Shown here: one piece after another, positions 41,019 to 50,186 of the stretch
Layout of the letters: each line of letters opens with the position of its first letter
Position numbering within the stretch: position 1 is the stretch's first letter
NCBI RefSeq assembly: GCF_020023995.1
Contig: NZ_NRRD01000003.1
Location: forward strand, 1-64,000
Origin: Rhodobacter sp. TJ_12
GTDB taxonomy: Bacteria; Pseudomonadota; Alphaproteobacteria; Rhodobacterales; Rhodobacteraceae
Reading direction: 5' to 3'
DNA: 64,000 bases
Notes under the pieces: model-generated
Told to the model about the DNA's origin: nothing
Seen by the model: only the letters and a program-made list of their open reading frames with translations
Database searches by the model: none
Program-made: the position numbers and the translations under genes

Positions 41019-42899
41019 ATGACCGACCCTGCCCGTTCCGCCCCCTATCGTCTTGCGCTTGTTGGCCCGCCCAATTGCGGCAAGACAGCCCTGTTCAATG
41101 CGCTGACCGGCGCACGCCAAAAGGTTGGCAATTACGCGGGCGTGACCGTCGAACGCAAGGTCGGCAGCTTTACCACCCCCGGCGCGACCCGGATCGAACT
41201 GACCGACCTGCCCGGCACCTACAGCCTGCGCGCGCGCTCGCCCGATGAGATCGTGACCCGCGATGTGGTGCTGAACCATCACCCCGATGAACCCGCGCCG
41301 GAATTGATGCTGGTGCTGGTGGATGCCGTTGCGCCGCGCGCCGGGCTGCGGCTTGCGATGGAGCTGGTAGCAACCGGTCTGCCGATGATCGTGGTGCTGA
41401 ACATGATCGACATCGCCCGGCACCGCAAAATCGAGATCGACACCGCCGCGCTGGCCGAGGAATTGGGCGTGCCCGTCACCACCTCAACCGCCGTGCGCAA
41501 AGGCGGGCTGGAGGCGCTGCTGGCGCAGATCGATACGACACTGGCGCAAGGTTTGCCCGAAAAGGGCCCAAATATGTGGGCGCCGCCCGATGCGGCGGAC
41601 CTGCGGCTAAGCCATCGCGCCGCCGACCGGCTGATTGACCGCGCGGTGACGCTGCCGCCCGAACATGACACGGTCACCCATCGCATCGACCGGGTCTTGC
41701 TGCACCCCGTCATGGGGCTTGGCTTCCTGCTGGCGCTTTTGTTCGTGATGTTTCAGGCGGTCTTTGCCGGGGCTGCGCCCTTCATGGATATGATCGACGC
41801 GGGCTTCGGCGCGACGGCCGACTATATCGCGGGCCATGTCCCCGAGGGCTTGGTGCAAAGCTTCTTGACCGATGCGGTAATCGGCGGCGTCGGGGGGGTT
41901 TTGATCTTCCTGCCGCAAATCCTGATCCTGTTTTTGTTCATTCTGCTGCTCGAAGACCTTGGCTATATGGCGCGCGCGGCCTTTTTGATGGATCGGATCA
42001 TGGGCGGCGCCGGGCTGCATGGACGCGCCTTCATCCCGCTCCTGTCGTCTTTTGCCTGTGCGATTCCGGGCATCATGGCGACCCGAGTGATCGACAATCC
42101 GCGCGACCGGATCACCACGATCCTTGTCGCGCCCTTGATGACCTGTTCGGCGCGCATTCCGGTTTACACGCTGATTGTGTCGGCCTTCATTCCGGCCAAG
42201 CAGGTGGCGGGCATTATGAACCTGCAAGGGCTTGTTATGTTTGGCCTTTACGCCACGGGCATCGTCTCGGCGCTGGCCGTTTCGGCGGTGGCGAAATTCC
42301 TGTTTGCGCGCCGCGCCGCCTCTCCGCCGTTCATGCTGGATCTGCCCGATTACAAAGTGCCGCGGCCCCGCTCGGTTGGTTTTGCCCTGTGGACGCGGGC
42401 CACCGCCTTTCTTAAGCGCGCGGGCACGACGATCTTTGCCATGACGGTGGTGATCTGGCTTCTGGCCACCTTCCCGCAAGCGCCCGAAGGCGCGACGGAA
42501 CCGGCGATCCTTTACAGTTTTGCCGCCCAAATCGGCCAGTTCATCGAGCCGGTTCTGGCCCCGGTCGGGTTCAATTGGCAAATCGCGGTGGCACTGATCC
42601 CGGCAATGGCAGCCCGCGAAATTGCCGTGGCAGGCTTGGCAACGGTGTATTCGATCGCCGCCGAAGGCGGCGAGGCGGTGCTGGGCGCCACGCTGGCCAG
42701 CCAATGGAGCTTGGCCACCGCGCTGGCCTTTTTGGTGTGGTTCATCTTCGCGCCGCAATGCTTAGCGACGCTGGCCGTGATCCGGCGCGAAACCGGGTCT
42801 GGCAAATGGGTCTGGGTGACCTTGGGCTATATGTTTGGCCTTGCGTGGGTCGCGGCATTTCTGACCTATCACCTCGCCGTCTGGATCGGCTGGGGCTAA
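41019..42899 (+). CDS. feoB: ferrous iron transport protein FeoB
   Basis: A 626-residue inner-membrane Fe(II) transporter. The N-terminal G domain has GPPNCGKTALFNALTG (residues 16-31), DLPGTYSLRARSPDE (switch and G3) and VLNMIDIARHRKIEID (NxxD, G4). The membrane part has the two Gate motifs, with SFACAIPGIMATRVI and the matching late segment AMAAREIAVAGLATVYS, and about ten helices. At 626 residues it is shorter than E. coli FeoB (773), as in many Alphaproteobacteria. No FeoC gene follows. Expression is likely coupled to feoA. Confidence 0.96.
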   Translation: MTDPARSAPYRLALVGPPNCGKTALFNALTGARQKVGNYAGVTVERKVGSFTTPGATRIELTDLPGTYSLRARSPDEIVTRDVVLNHHPDEPAPELMLVLVDAVAPRAGLRLAMELVATGLPMIVVLNMIDIARHRKIEIDTAALAEELGVPVTTSTAVRKGGLEALLAQIDTTLAQGLPEKGPNMWAPPDAADLRLSHRAADRLIDRAVTLPPEHDTVTHRIDRVLLHPVMGLGFLLALLFVMFQAVFAGAAPFMDMIDAGFGATADYIAGHVPEGLVQSFLTDAVIGGVGGVLIFLPQILILFLFILLLEDLGYMARAAFLMDRIMGGAGLHGRAFIPLLSSFACAIPGIMATRVIDNPRDRITTILVAPLMTCSARIPVYTLIVSAFIPAKQVAGIMNLQGLVMFGLYATGIVSALAVSAVAKFLFARRAASPPFMLDLPDYKVPRPRSVGFALWTRATAFLKRAGTTIFAMTVVIWLLATFPQAPEGATEPAILYSFAAQIGQFIEPVLAPVGFNWQIAVALIPAMAAREIAVAGLATVYSIAAEGGEAVLGATLASQWSLATALAFLVWFIFAPQCLATLAVIRRETGSGKWVWVTLGYMFGLAWVAAFLTYHLAVWIGWG

Positions 42900-42912
42900 G
42901 GCGCAAGGCCGA

Positions 42913-42942
42913 GCCGATCATGGCCGATCATGGCCGATCACG
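42913..42942. repeat. 10-base tandem repeat between feoB and allA
   Basis: The unit GCCGATCATG occurs twice in a row, followed by GCCGATCACG, starting at 42913. It lies in the 63-base gap between the converging feoB and allA stops. It may be a replication-slippage product and carries no evident signal; the third copy differs at one position. Confidence 0.8.
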
Positions 42943-42962
42943 GGGCCAAAGCGACGCCGCGC

Positions 42963-43445
42963 CTACCCAGAAATCATGATCGGCGGGTCAAGCGGATATT
43001 CCTCTAGGTTCACGCCGCCCCCGATCCGGTCCACCACCGCATAGCGCCCCGGCGCGCCCATCGGCGCAAGCACCCCATGCCATGTGTTGCGCAACAGGTT
43101 CACCCCCTGCCCCGGTGCGGTGAGAAAGGCGCGAAACCGCACCGGTGTGCCGCCATCATCCTCGGCCACGCAAACCAGAAACGGCACCCCATCCAGCGGC
43201 AAAAACGCCTGCGAGCCCAAAGGATGCCGTTCCACCAGATCCAGCGCATAGGGCAGCGCGCGCGCCTGCGCATCAAAAAGCGAAATCCCCGCGCGTCCGC
43301 CCTGATCGGGATCAAAATCAAGCCGCGCCAAATCGTCATGGCGGCCGCACATCCCTGCATTGATCATTTTCGTCGGCGGCCCGGCCACTTCGATCAGATC
43401 GCCAAAGGGGGCGAAAGCTTCGGCCGTCAGCGGTTCAATTTCCAA
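42963..43445 (-). CDS. allA: ureidoglycolate lyase
   Basis: A 160-residue cupin-type enzyme that splits ureidoglycolate to glyoxylate and urea in purine catabolism. LTAEAFAPFGDLIE is the family N-terminus, and NLLRNTWHGVLAPM the conserved histidine segment. I choose a TTG start at 43445: it gives the exact E. coli AllA length and N-terminus and is preceded by an AAGGGGG ribosome binding site five bases upstream, whereas the ATG at 43481 adds twelve residues without similarity. It is divergent from puuD, which makes the first product of urate oxidation. Confidence 0.9.
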   Translation of the reverse strand: MEIEPLTAEAFAPFGDLIEVAGPPTKMINAGMCGRHDDLARLDFDPDQGGRAGISLFDAQARALPYALDLVERHPLGSQAFLPLDGVPFLVCVAEDDGGTPVRFRAFLTAPGQGVNLLRNTWHGVLAPMGAPGRYAVVDRIGGGVNLEEYPLDPPIMISG

Positions 43446-43598
43446 AAGCGCCCCCTTTGACTGCGGTCCATTCTGCGGCATCCGCCCCACAGAAAAGGCG
43501 CAAAAACGGGCAGATGCAACCCCGCGCGGCACCTGCCCGAATTTTATGCTGGAGGCCGCATCGCCGCGCCGCTAGCGTTACCGCAAAGGAGACAAATA
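43446..43598. promoter_or_regulatory. divergent allA/puuD regulatory region
   Basis: The 153 bases between the divergent starts must hold both promoters. An inverted repeat CGGGCAG (43507-43513) and CTGCCCG (43533-43539) with a 19-base spacer lies near the middle and is followed by AATTTTAT. It could bind a purine-catabolism regulator or form a hairpin. An AAAGGAG ribosome binding site stands seven bases before puuD. No known operator consensus is recognised. Confidence 0.4.
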
Positions 43599-44837
43599 AT
43601 GCTCGACACCGCCCTTTTGTGGGACTGGGCGTCCTTTGCGATGCGCTGGTTTCATATCATCACCGTCATCGCCTGGATCGGCTCATCGTTTTATTTCATC
43701 GCGCTTGATCTGGGCCTGCGCAAAGCGCCCGATCTGCCGCCGGGCGCGGCGGGCGAGGAATGGCAGGTGCATGGCGGGGGCTTTTATCACATCCAGAAAT
43801 ATCTGGTCGCGCCCGCGCGCCTGCCCGAGCATCTGATCTGGTTCAAATGGGAAAGCTACGCGACATGGCTTTCGGGCGCGGCGATGCTGATGCTGGTCTA
43901 TTGGTATCGCGCCGATCTGTTCTTGATCGACCCGTTGAAGCTGGATCTGGCACCGTGGCAGGCGATGGCGATTTCGGCGGGGTCTTTGACGATTGGCTGG
44001 CTGATTTATGACGCGGCCTGCAAATCGAAGCTGGGCCACTATCCAGCCGCCTTCATGGGGGTGTTGCTGGCCGCGCTGGCGGCGATGGCTTGGGGCTATG
44101 CGCAAGTCTTTACTGACCGGGCCGCGTTTTTGCATTTGGGCGCCTATACCGCCACGATCATGACCGCCAATGTGTTCTTGGTGATTATCCCGAACCAAAA
44201 GATCGTGGTGGCGGATCTGAAGGCAGGGCGCACGCCCGATCCGGAATTTGGCCGCATCGCCAAGCTGCGCTCGATGCATAATAACTACCTGACCTTGCCG
44301 GTCATTTTTTTCATGCTGTCGAACCACTACCCGCTGTCTTTCGCGGGGCCGTGGAACTGGGTGATTGCAACCTTGGTCTTCCTGATGGGGATCACGATCC
44401 GGCATTGGTTCAACACCCGCCATGCGGGCAAGGGCAGCCCCTATTGGACGATCCCGGTGACGCTGTTGCTGTTTGCCGCTTGCGTCTGGCTTTCCACCCT
44501 GCGCGAAACGCCCGTCGAAGAGGAAACCGCGCTCACCCCGATGGGCCAGCATTTCGCCGCGGCAGAGGGGTTTGAAGATGTGGCCGATCTGGTCAGCGCG
44601 CATTGCGCGATGTGCCATATGCCCGAACCCGCATGGGCAGGGTTTGCCAGCGCACCGCGCGGGCTGGTGCTTGATACGCCCGCAGCGATCGCGAACCAAG
44701 CCGAACAGGTCTATATCTTCGCCGGGCTGACCGATGCGATGCCGCCCGGCAGCGCCAATTTCATGGAACCCGAAGACCGCGCCGCGATCCGCGACTGGTT
44801 CCGCGCAGCCCAAGCGGGGCGGCTTGCGCAGAACTGA
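43599..44837 (+). CDS. puuD: urate hydroxylase PuuD (membrane urate oxidase with cytochrome c domain)
   Basis: A 412-residue membrane enzyme. The N-terminal 300 residues have about eight helices with the start typical for PuuD (RWFHIITVIAWIGSSFYFIALD) and LRSMHNNYLTLPVIFFMLSNHYP. The C-terminal 90 residues are a periplasmic cytochrome c domain with the heme motif CAMCH (about residue 335) and a distal methionine candidate in DAMPPGSANFM. PuuD oxidises urate to 5-hydroxyisourate and passes electrons to the respiratory chain, unlike the oxygen-dependent uricase. It pairs with divergent allA; the intermediate steps are encoded elsewhere. The stop is 28 bases from the converging cobB stop. Confidence 0.93.
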   Translation: MLDTALLWDWASFAMRWFHIITVIAWIGSSFYFIALDLGLRKAPDLPPGAAGEEWQVHGGGFYHIQKYLVAPARLPEHLIWFKWESYATWLSGAAMLMLVYWYRADLFLIDPLKLDLAPWQAMAISAGSLTIGWLIYDAACKSKLGHYPAAFMGVLLAALAAMAWGYAQVFTDRAAFLHLGAYTATIMTANVFLVIIPNQKIVVADLKAGRTPDPEFGRIAKLRSMHNNYLTLPVIFFMLSNHYPLSFAGPWNWVIATLVFLMGITIRHWFNTRHAGKGSPYWTIPVTLLLFAACVWLSTLRETPVEEETALTPMGQHFAAAEGFEDVADLVSAHCAMCHMPEPAWAGFASAPRGLVLDTPAAIANQAEQVYIFAGLTDAMPPGSANFMEPEDRAAIRDWFRAAQAGRLAQN

Positions 44838-44865
44838 CAGACCTGCGAACGGGTCCGGCGGGCGC

Positions 44866-46197
44866 TCACTCCGCGATCAGATGGAAGAAGCTGCCGCTGA
44901 CCTGGCCGCGCACCGAACCGGTTTCGGGCACCATTTGACCGGCGGCGCCGCGCACCTCGGCCAAGGGGGCGTCGGGCTGCTCCAGAATGGTCGAATAATG
45001 GAACTCATGGCCCCAAAGCGTGGCCCCTGCCGCCTGCCCCGGCATCGGCGCCTGCAACGTGGCTTTGCGGTAGCCCAGATGCAGGCGGCGCTTTTCATAG
45101 CTGGTGACCAGCCCCAACAGCCCGGCCATCGCATGGCGCGTGCCCGCCTTGTCGATCAAGGCCGCGCCCAAAACCATGTAACCGCCGCATTCGCCATGCA
45201 CGGGCTTGGTTTGGGCAAAGGCGCGCAGCCCGGTCAAAAAGCGCGACGCCGCCGCAAGCTGGCCCGCGTGCAATTCCGGGTAACCGCCGGGCAGCCACAC
45301 CAGATCGGCGCTTGGATCGGGGGCCTCATCGGCCAGCGGTGAAAACGGCAAGATTTCGGCCCCGGCCCGCCGCCAGCCTTCCAGCATATGCGGATAGGCA
45401 AAGGCAAAGGCGACATCACGGGCCAATGCGATGCGCTGCGCGGGCGGTTTGGGCCACGGCCCGGGTGTGGGGGCGGGCGCGGCCCCGGCGGCGGCTTCAA
45501 GCGCCGCAAGATCGACATGGTCGGCAACGAAATCCGCAAGCTTTGCCAAAACCTGCGGCAGGTCTGCCTGCTCGCCCGCCTGCACAAGCCCCAGATGGCG
45601 TTCGGGCAGCACAATCTCGGGATTGCGCGGCAAGGCCCCCAGCATCGGCAGGCCAAGCCGGTCCATCTCGGAGCGGATCATCGCTTCATGCCGGGGGCTC
45701 GCGACATTGTTCATGATCGCCCCGGCGAAGGGCGGCGCCTCGGGGTGGCGCGCGAAACCGAGCGCGGTGGCAGCGGCCGATTGCCCTTGCCCCTTGGCAT
45801 CAAGCACCAACACCACCGGCCAGCCAAAGCGCTTGGCCAGTTCCGCCGTTGTGCCGCGCCCGTCCCGCCCCGGATCGGGCGTGCCATCGTAAAGGCCCAT
45901 CGCACCTTCAAACACCACGATATCGGCGCCCATCGCCTGTGCCGCAATGCTGCGCAAAAGCCCCGCGCCCATCGCCCAGCCATCAAGGTTGTAGCTGACC
46001 CGGCCCGCCGCCACGGCATGAAAGGCGGGATCAATATAATCGGGGCCGTTTTTGAAGGGCTGCACCACATGGCCACGGGCGCGCAAGGCGCCCAAAAGCC
46101 CCAAGGTCAGCGTTGTCTTGCCCGAACCGGAGGCGGGGGCCGCAATGGCAAGGCCCTTGGGCCAAAGGGAATTTTCATGCACCATGCCGGAGGTCAT
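44866..46197 (-). CDS. cobB: hydrogenobyrinate/cobyrinate a,c-diamide synthase
   Basis: A 443-residue two-domain amidotransferase. The N-terminal ATP site is IAAPASGSGKTTLTLGLL; QPFKNGPDYIDPAFH and VFEGAMGLYDG are family motifs. The C-terminal triad-type glutaminase has the nucleophile cysteine in VHGECGGYMVLG and the histidine in WGHEFHYS. It amidates side chains a and c; in the aerobic route the substrate is hydrogenobyrinic acid before cobalt insertion. Its ATG overlaps the cobZ stop (ATGA). It is the last gene of the minus-strand cob operon, and no clear terminator follows. Confidence 0.95.
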   Translation of the reverse strand: MTSGMVHENSLWPKGLAIAAPASGSGKTTLTLGLLGALRARGHVVQPFKNGPDYIDPAFHAVAAGRVSYNLDGWAMGAGLLRSIAAQAMGADIVVFEGAMGLYDGTPDPGRDGRGTTAELAKRFGWPVVLVLDAKGQGQSAAATALGFARHPEAPPFAGAIMNNVASPRHEAMIRSEMDRLGLPMLGALPRNPEIVLPERHLGLVQAGEQADLPQVLAKLADFVADHVDLAALEAAAGAAPAPTPGPWPKPPAQRIALARDVAFAFAYPHMLEGWRRAGAEILPFSPLADEAPDPSADLVWLPGGYPELHAGQLAAASRFLTGLRAFAQTKPVHGECGGYMVLGAALIDKAGTRHAMAGLLGLVTSYEKRRLHLGYRKATLQAPMPGQAAGATLWGHEFHYSTILEQPDAPLAEVRGAAGQMVPETGSVRGQVSGSFFHLIAE

Positions 46198-48632
46198 GGC
46201 GTGGGGCGGCGGCTTTTGTCAAGCTTGCCTGCCTCTTCCGCTGCATGGCGGATCAGCGACAGCAGCCGAAAGCCGCCATGCGCCAGCTTGCCAAAGGGCA
46301 ACAGCAGCGCAAACCCCGCCACCGCCCCCAGATGCAGCGCCAAAAGCAGCCCCATCAAAGGCGTGTCGCGCAAAACCAGTAATAAAAGGCCGGAGCCCGC
46401 AAGCGTGGCCAATTGCGCGCGCGCAAAACGATCGGCCCGCGCCATCGCCGGGTCGGTGGGCGTGGGGTCCAACCTGCGGCGCGCGGCGTGCAAATGGCCA
46501 AGCCCCGCCAGCATCGCCACGCCGCCGCTGGCGCCCAAGACCACCGGTGCGCTGAACCACGGATAGGGCGCAGGCTGGCCAGACAGGTGCAACAGATAGC
46601 CCGCCACCGTGGCGAAAAACGTCAGCACAAAGCCCCCCGCCAGCAGGTGATGCGCGATGCGCCGCCCCTGCCCCACCGGGCCCGCACGATCTTCGCAATC
46701 GCCCAGATTGCGTAAGGTCACTGCCTCAAGAAGCCCGGTCTTAAAGGCCGCCCAAGTGACCGGCGCGGCGGGCCCCCGGATTGCGCGCCAATAAAGCGCA
46801 AAGCGTATCAGCAGCGCAAGCGTCGCCCAAGCGAACACAGCCCCCGCCCCGCCTGACATCAGCGCATGCGGCACCACCGCGTAAAACGCCCCCGGCCCCT
46901 GATGCGTGCCGAAAAGCGCGGCCCAGGGCAGCAAGATCAGCGCCAATACCGGCAGGCCAAGGGTCAGCGCCCAGAACAAAGGCGCGGCCCCGCGCCCCTC
47001 GCCCTTATACTCGCGCCGCCGCGCGGCGGCCAAGGTCGCGGGCAGGTTTACCGCCAGATCATGCGGCGGCGCATATTGGCAATCATAGGCGCAAGAGCGG
47101 CAATCGTGGCACAGATGCGCCAGATGGCGCAAATCGCCGGGGCGCAGTGCGGGGCGGCGTTGCGCAGCGGGAAAGACCGCGCACAAGGCGGTGCAAAAGC
47201 CGCAGGTGTTACAGATATTGAGCGCGCGTGTCGCCTCTGCCCGCGCCACGCGGGCAGGCTGCGCGGCGGGTGGCGCGCGGTTGGGCAGCGGTTGGGGTGG
47301 CACCTTGGTCTTGGGGGCCAAAGCGGCTGCCGCACGCCCGGCGGCGCGTCCGAACACGGCGGCAATCGACAGCCCCGCCCCCGACAAATAGCCGCTTCCT
47401 AACACCGCGCCGCAAGACACCGTGCCCACGGCAAAAAAGCGCGGCGCGGGCCTGCCATCGGCACAAATCACCCGCCCCTGCGGATCGATTGCCAGCCCGT
47501 GGCGGGTGAAGCCGATCCCCGGCACCACCGGGATCGCGTGCAAGGGCGGCGTCAGATCGACCGGCGCCCCGCGCGGCGGGTCAAGCGCGGCATGCAAGCT
47601 TTCGGCCAGACCGGCCGGATCGATGCCGCACGCTTGGGCCAGCGCTTGCGGCGTTGCCGCAGGGATCGGCGGCAGCAGAAGCGGCGGCAAGGCATCGACC
47701 GCCGCAGCCCCCAGAATGATCCAGGCGCGCGGATCGGGGCGCGCGGTCATCTCGCGCGCCAAGACGGAATGGCGCCCTGGGCTGGTCACGCGTGCCTCGT
47801 CATAAAAGCGCCGCCCATCGGGCCCTACGACGACGCCCAGATGCATACCATCGACGCGGCTGACGATCCCCGCATCATGGCGCGCGGCGCGGGCATCGAC
47901 GGCGACGACATGGCCATCGCCCGGCCTGCCCGCCGCTTGCGCGCCCTGCGCCAGCGCCCACAAAAGCGGTGCGCCCAATTGCTCTGGCGTGCCGCGGTTG
48001 GCCATCGGCGCCGTCAGATCGGCCCCCGTGCCGCCACAGGCCAGAATGACCGTTTGCGCGCGGATCGTTTGCGCGCCTGTGGGCGTGTGCAAAGCAATGG
48101 CAAAGGGCCCCGGCGCCCCCGGGTCCAAAAGCGCGGGATCAAGGGCCGTGACCGTGGACCGGGGCCGGATCACCACCCCCAGCCCCGCCGCGCGGCGCAA
48201 AAGCACATTGACCAAGGCCTGCCCGCCGCCGCGCAAAAACACGGTGCGACGCGAATAGGGCAGGTTCCCTGCGGCCCAAGGTTCCAATCGCACGCCTTGC
48301 GCTTGCAGCCAGTCGGCCAGATCGGCAGAACCTTCGGCCAACGCCTGCGCCAAGGCAGGATCGGGGCAGCCAATCCGGGCAAGATCCGCCGCATATTCCG
48401 CCGCCGGATAAGCATCGCGCTGGAAGGGCGTTTCATGCGCATTCGCCACGCGAATATTGCGGCCATGGCGTGCATTGCCGCCCAAACGTTCGACCGGGGC
48501 GGCATCGATCAGCACGACCGAGGCCCCCGCCGCGCGCGCCGCAATCGCCGCGCACAGACCCGCCAGCCCCGCGCCAATCACCAGCACAGACACATCATTC
48601 GGCAAATCGGGGGGAACAGGCATCGCGGTCAT
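46194..48632 (-). CDS. cobZ: precorrin-3B synthase CobZ (flavin, Fe-S and heme protein)
   Basis: An 812-residue fusion. The N-terminal 430 residues are a flavoprotein of the tricarballylate-dehydrogenase type (GAGLAGLCAAIAARAAG, LIDAAPVERLGGNARHGRN). Then come two ferredoxin-type clusters, NICNTCGFCTALC (about residue 474) and CHDCRSCAYDC (about residue 511), and a six-helix membrane domain with histidines for heme b. This TcuA-TcuB-like layout is that of Rhodobacter capsulatus CobZ, which was shown to replace CobG in making precorrin-3B. No cobG is present in the cluster, which supports the assignment. The start ATG at 48632 is chosen from the nucleotide-binding fold; an ATG at 48623 is possible. 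Confidence 0.93.
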   Translation of the reverse strand: MTAMPVPPDLPNDVSVLVIGAGLAGLCAAIAARAAGASVVLIDAAPVERLGGNARHGRNIRVANAHETPFQRDAYPAAEYAADLARIGCPDPALAQALAEGSADLADWLQAQGVRLEPWAAGNLPYSRRTVFLRGGGQALVNVLLRRAAGLGVVIRPRSTVTALDPALLDPGAPGPFAIALHTPTGAQTIRAQTVILACGGTGADLTAPMANRGTPEQLGAPLLWALAQGAQAAGRPGDGHVVAVDARAARHDAGIVSRVDGMHLGVVVGPDGRRFYDEARVTSPGRHSVLAREMTARPDPRAWIILGAAAVDALPPLLLPPIPAATPQALAQACGIDPAGLAESLHAALDPPRGAPVDLTPPLHAIPVVPGIGFTRHGLAIDPQGRVICADGRPAPRFFAVGTVSCGAVLGSGYLSGAGLSIAAVFGRAAGRAAAALAPKTKVPPQPLPNRAPPAAQPARVARAEATRALNICNTCGFCTALCAVFPAAQRRPALRPGDLRHLAHLCHDCRSCAYDCQYAPPHDLAVNLPATLAAARRREYKGEGRGAAPLFWALTLGLPVLALILLPWAALFGTHQGPGAFYAVVPHALMSGGAGAVFAWATLALLIRFALYWRAIRGPAAPVTWAAFKTGLLEAVTLRNLGDCEDRAGPVGQGRRIAHHLLAGGFVLTFFATVAGYLLHLSGQPAPYPWFSAPVVLGASGGVAMLAGLGHLHAARRRLDPTPTDPAMARADRFARAQLATLAGSGLLLLVLRDTPLMGLLLALHLGAVAGFALLLPFGKLAHGGFRLLSLIRHAAEEAGKLDKSRRPTP

Positions 48633-48688
48633 GGTGGCGCCACAGTAGCGCAGATGGCGCGGACAGCAAGCGCCCGCGCATCGCCCCG

Positions 48689-49447
48689 TTAGCGGCTGCG
48701 GCGCATCAGATAGATATCCATCACCCAGCCATGGGTGGCGCGCAAGGCCGCGCGGGTGGACAGGATCTGATCGCCCACCTCGGCCAAAGGCCCGGCCACC
48801 AACACCTCTTCGGGCATCGCGACACAGCCGCCCCACCAGATCGAAATGCCCTGCGGATCAAGGCTTTGGAACGAACACTCGCCATCAAGTATCACCACCA
48901 CGGTGTCGGCGGCGGCGGGCCAACCGTGGTCGCGGATTTGCCGCCCGGTGGTGATGACAAAGGGCGCCCCAATGTCATTGAGCGGGATCGCATGGGCCGC
49001 GCACAGCGCCTGAATCGCCGTGATGCCGGGAATGACCTTGGTGGTCAGCGCGATGCGCTGCTCCAACCGCGCGGCAATGCGCAATGTGCTGTCATAAAGC
49101 GCGGGATCGCCCCAGACCAAAAGCGTGACTTTTCCCTTTAGGTCCGGACATTGCGCGGTGATTTGGGCCAGCCACGCCTCGGCAATCGCATCGTGCCAAT
49201 CATCCACCCCCTTGCGGTAAGACGGGTTCGCCGCATCCCGCACGGGCAGATCAAATTCCACAACCTTGGTGGCCGGGTTGGTGATATGGGTGGCACAGAT
49301 CGCGCGGCGCAGGCCCGCAAGGTCGGATTTGTCCGCCCCCTTAAGCGGGATCAAGATCAGATCGGCCGCGTTCATCGCGCCAATCGCTTGCAAGGTGACA
49401 TGGGCCGGATTGCCGGTGCCAATGCCAATCAGCGTAAGCTCGATCAT
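48689..49447 (-). CDS. cobF: precorrin-6A synthase (deacetylating)
   Basis: A 252-residue SAM-dependent methylase. IELTLIGIGTGNPAHVTLQAI at the start, VTLLVWGDPALYDSTLRI and TKVIPGITAIQALCAAHAIPLND are CobF-specific versions of the tetrapyrrole methylase motifs. It methylates C1 of precorrin-5 with loss of the two-carbon unit as acetate. CobF exists only in the oxygen-dependent pathway, so it marks this cluster as aerobic-type. It starts one base before the end of the cobA stop region (gap of one base) and is followed after 56 bases by cobZ. Confidence 0.96.
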   Translation of the reverse strand: MIELTLIGIGTGNPAHVTLQAIGAMNAADLILIPLKGADKSDLAGLRRAICATHITNPATKVVEFDLPVRDAANPSYRKGVDDWHDAIAEAWLAQITAQCPDLKGKVTLLVWGDPALYDSTLRIAARLEQRIALTTKVIPGITAIQALCAAHAIPLNDIGAPFVITTGRQIRDHGWPAAADTVVVILDGECSFQSLDPQGISIWWGGCVAMPEEVLVAGPLAEVGDQILSTRAALRATHGWVMDIYLMRRSR

Positions 49448-49448
49448 C

Positions 49449-50186
49449 TTAGCCCTCCGGGTCGTAAAGCGGGCCGTAAAGGATCAGCGCGGGGTGGTGC
49501 GAGCGCACCTCGGCCAGTTCGGCGGCCAGCTTGGCGATGGTGGAACGCGTCAGGCTTTGCTCCGGGTGGCCCACCGCTTCGGCCAAAAGCGCGGGCGTGT
49601 CGGGGGAGAGCCCATGCGCGACCAGATCGGCGGCCAGCTTCGGGAAGGTGCGCTTGCCCATGAAGACCACCGTGGTCGCGCCCGGATCAGCCAAGGCCGC
49701 CCAATTCAGGCTTTCGGGCAGATCGCCGGTCACATCGGCGCCCGTCACAAATTGCACCCGCCGCGCGGTCAACCGGCGCGTCAGCGGGATGCCCGCCGCC
49801 GCCGCGGCGGCAAAGGCCGACGGCACGCCGGGGATGATTTCATAAGAAATACCAGCGCCTTGCAAGGCGATAATCTCTTCTTCCAGCCGCCCAAACAGAC
49901 CGGAATCGCCCGATTTCAGCCGCACGACCTTTTGCCCGGTCAGCGCATGATCGACCAGCAACCGGCTGACATGGTCTTGCTTGGGCGAAGGGCGGCCCGC
50001 ACGTTTGCCCACGGCAATCAGTTCCGCCCCTTCGCGCGCATGCCCCAAGATCGGCCCCGAGGACAAATCGTCAAACAGCACCACATCGGCCTTGGCCAGC
50101 CGATCGGCGGCCTTCAGCGTCAGAAGGTCCGGATCCCCCGGACCCGAGGAAACGAAAGAGACATGACCGGGGGCGGAGTTGCTCAT
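49449..50186 (-). CDS. cobA: uroporphyrinogen-III C-methyltransferase
   Basis: A 245-residue SUMT of the single-domain type. [37 protein letters not shown], and [22 protein letters not shown] are the expected motifs. It adds methyl groups at C2 and C7 of uroporphyrinogen III to give precorrin-2, the entry to the corrin branch. The ATG overlaps the cobM stop (ATGA). The fused dehydrogenase/ferrochelatase part of CysG is absent, as expected for a cobalamin-dedicated enzyme. Confidence 0.96.
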   Translation of the reverse strand: MSNSAPGHVSFVSSGPGDPDLLTLKAADRLAKADVVLFDDLSSGPILGHAREGAELIAVGKRAGRPSPKQDHVSRLLVDHALTGQKVVRLKSGDSGLFGRLEEEIIALQGAGISYEIIPGVPSAFAAAAAAGIPLTRRLTARRVQFVTGADVTGDLPESLNWAALADPGATTVVFMGKRTFPKLAADLVAHGLSPDTPALLAEAVGHPEQSLTRSTIAKLAAELAEVRSHHPALILYGPLYDPEG

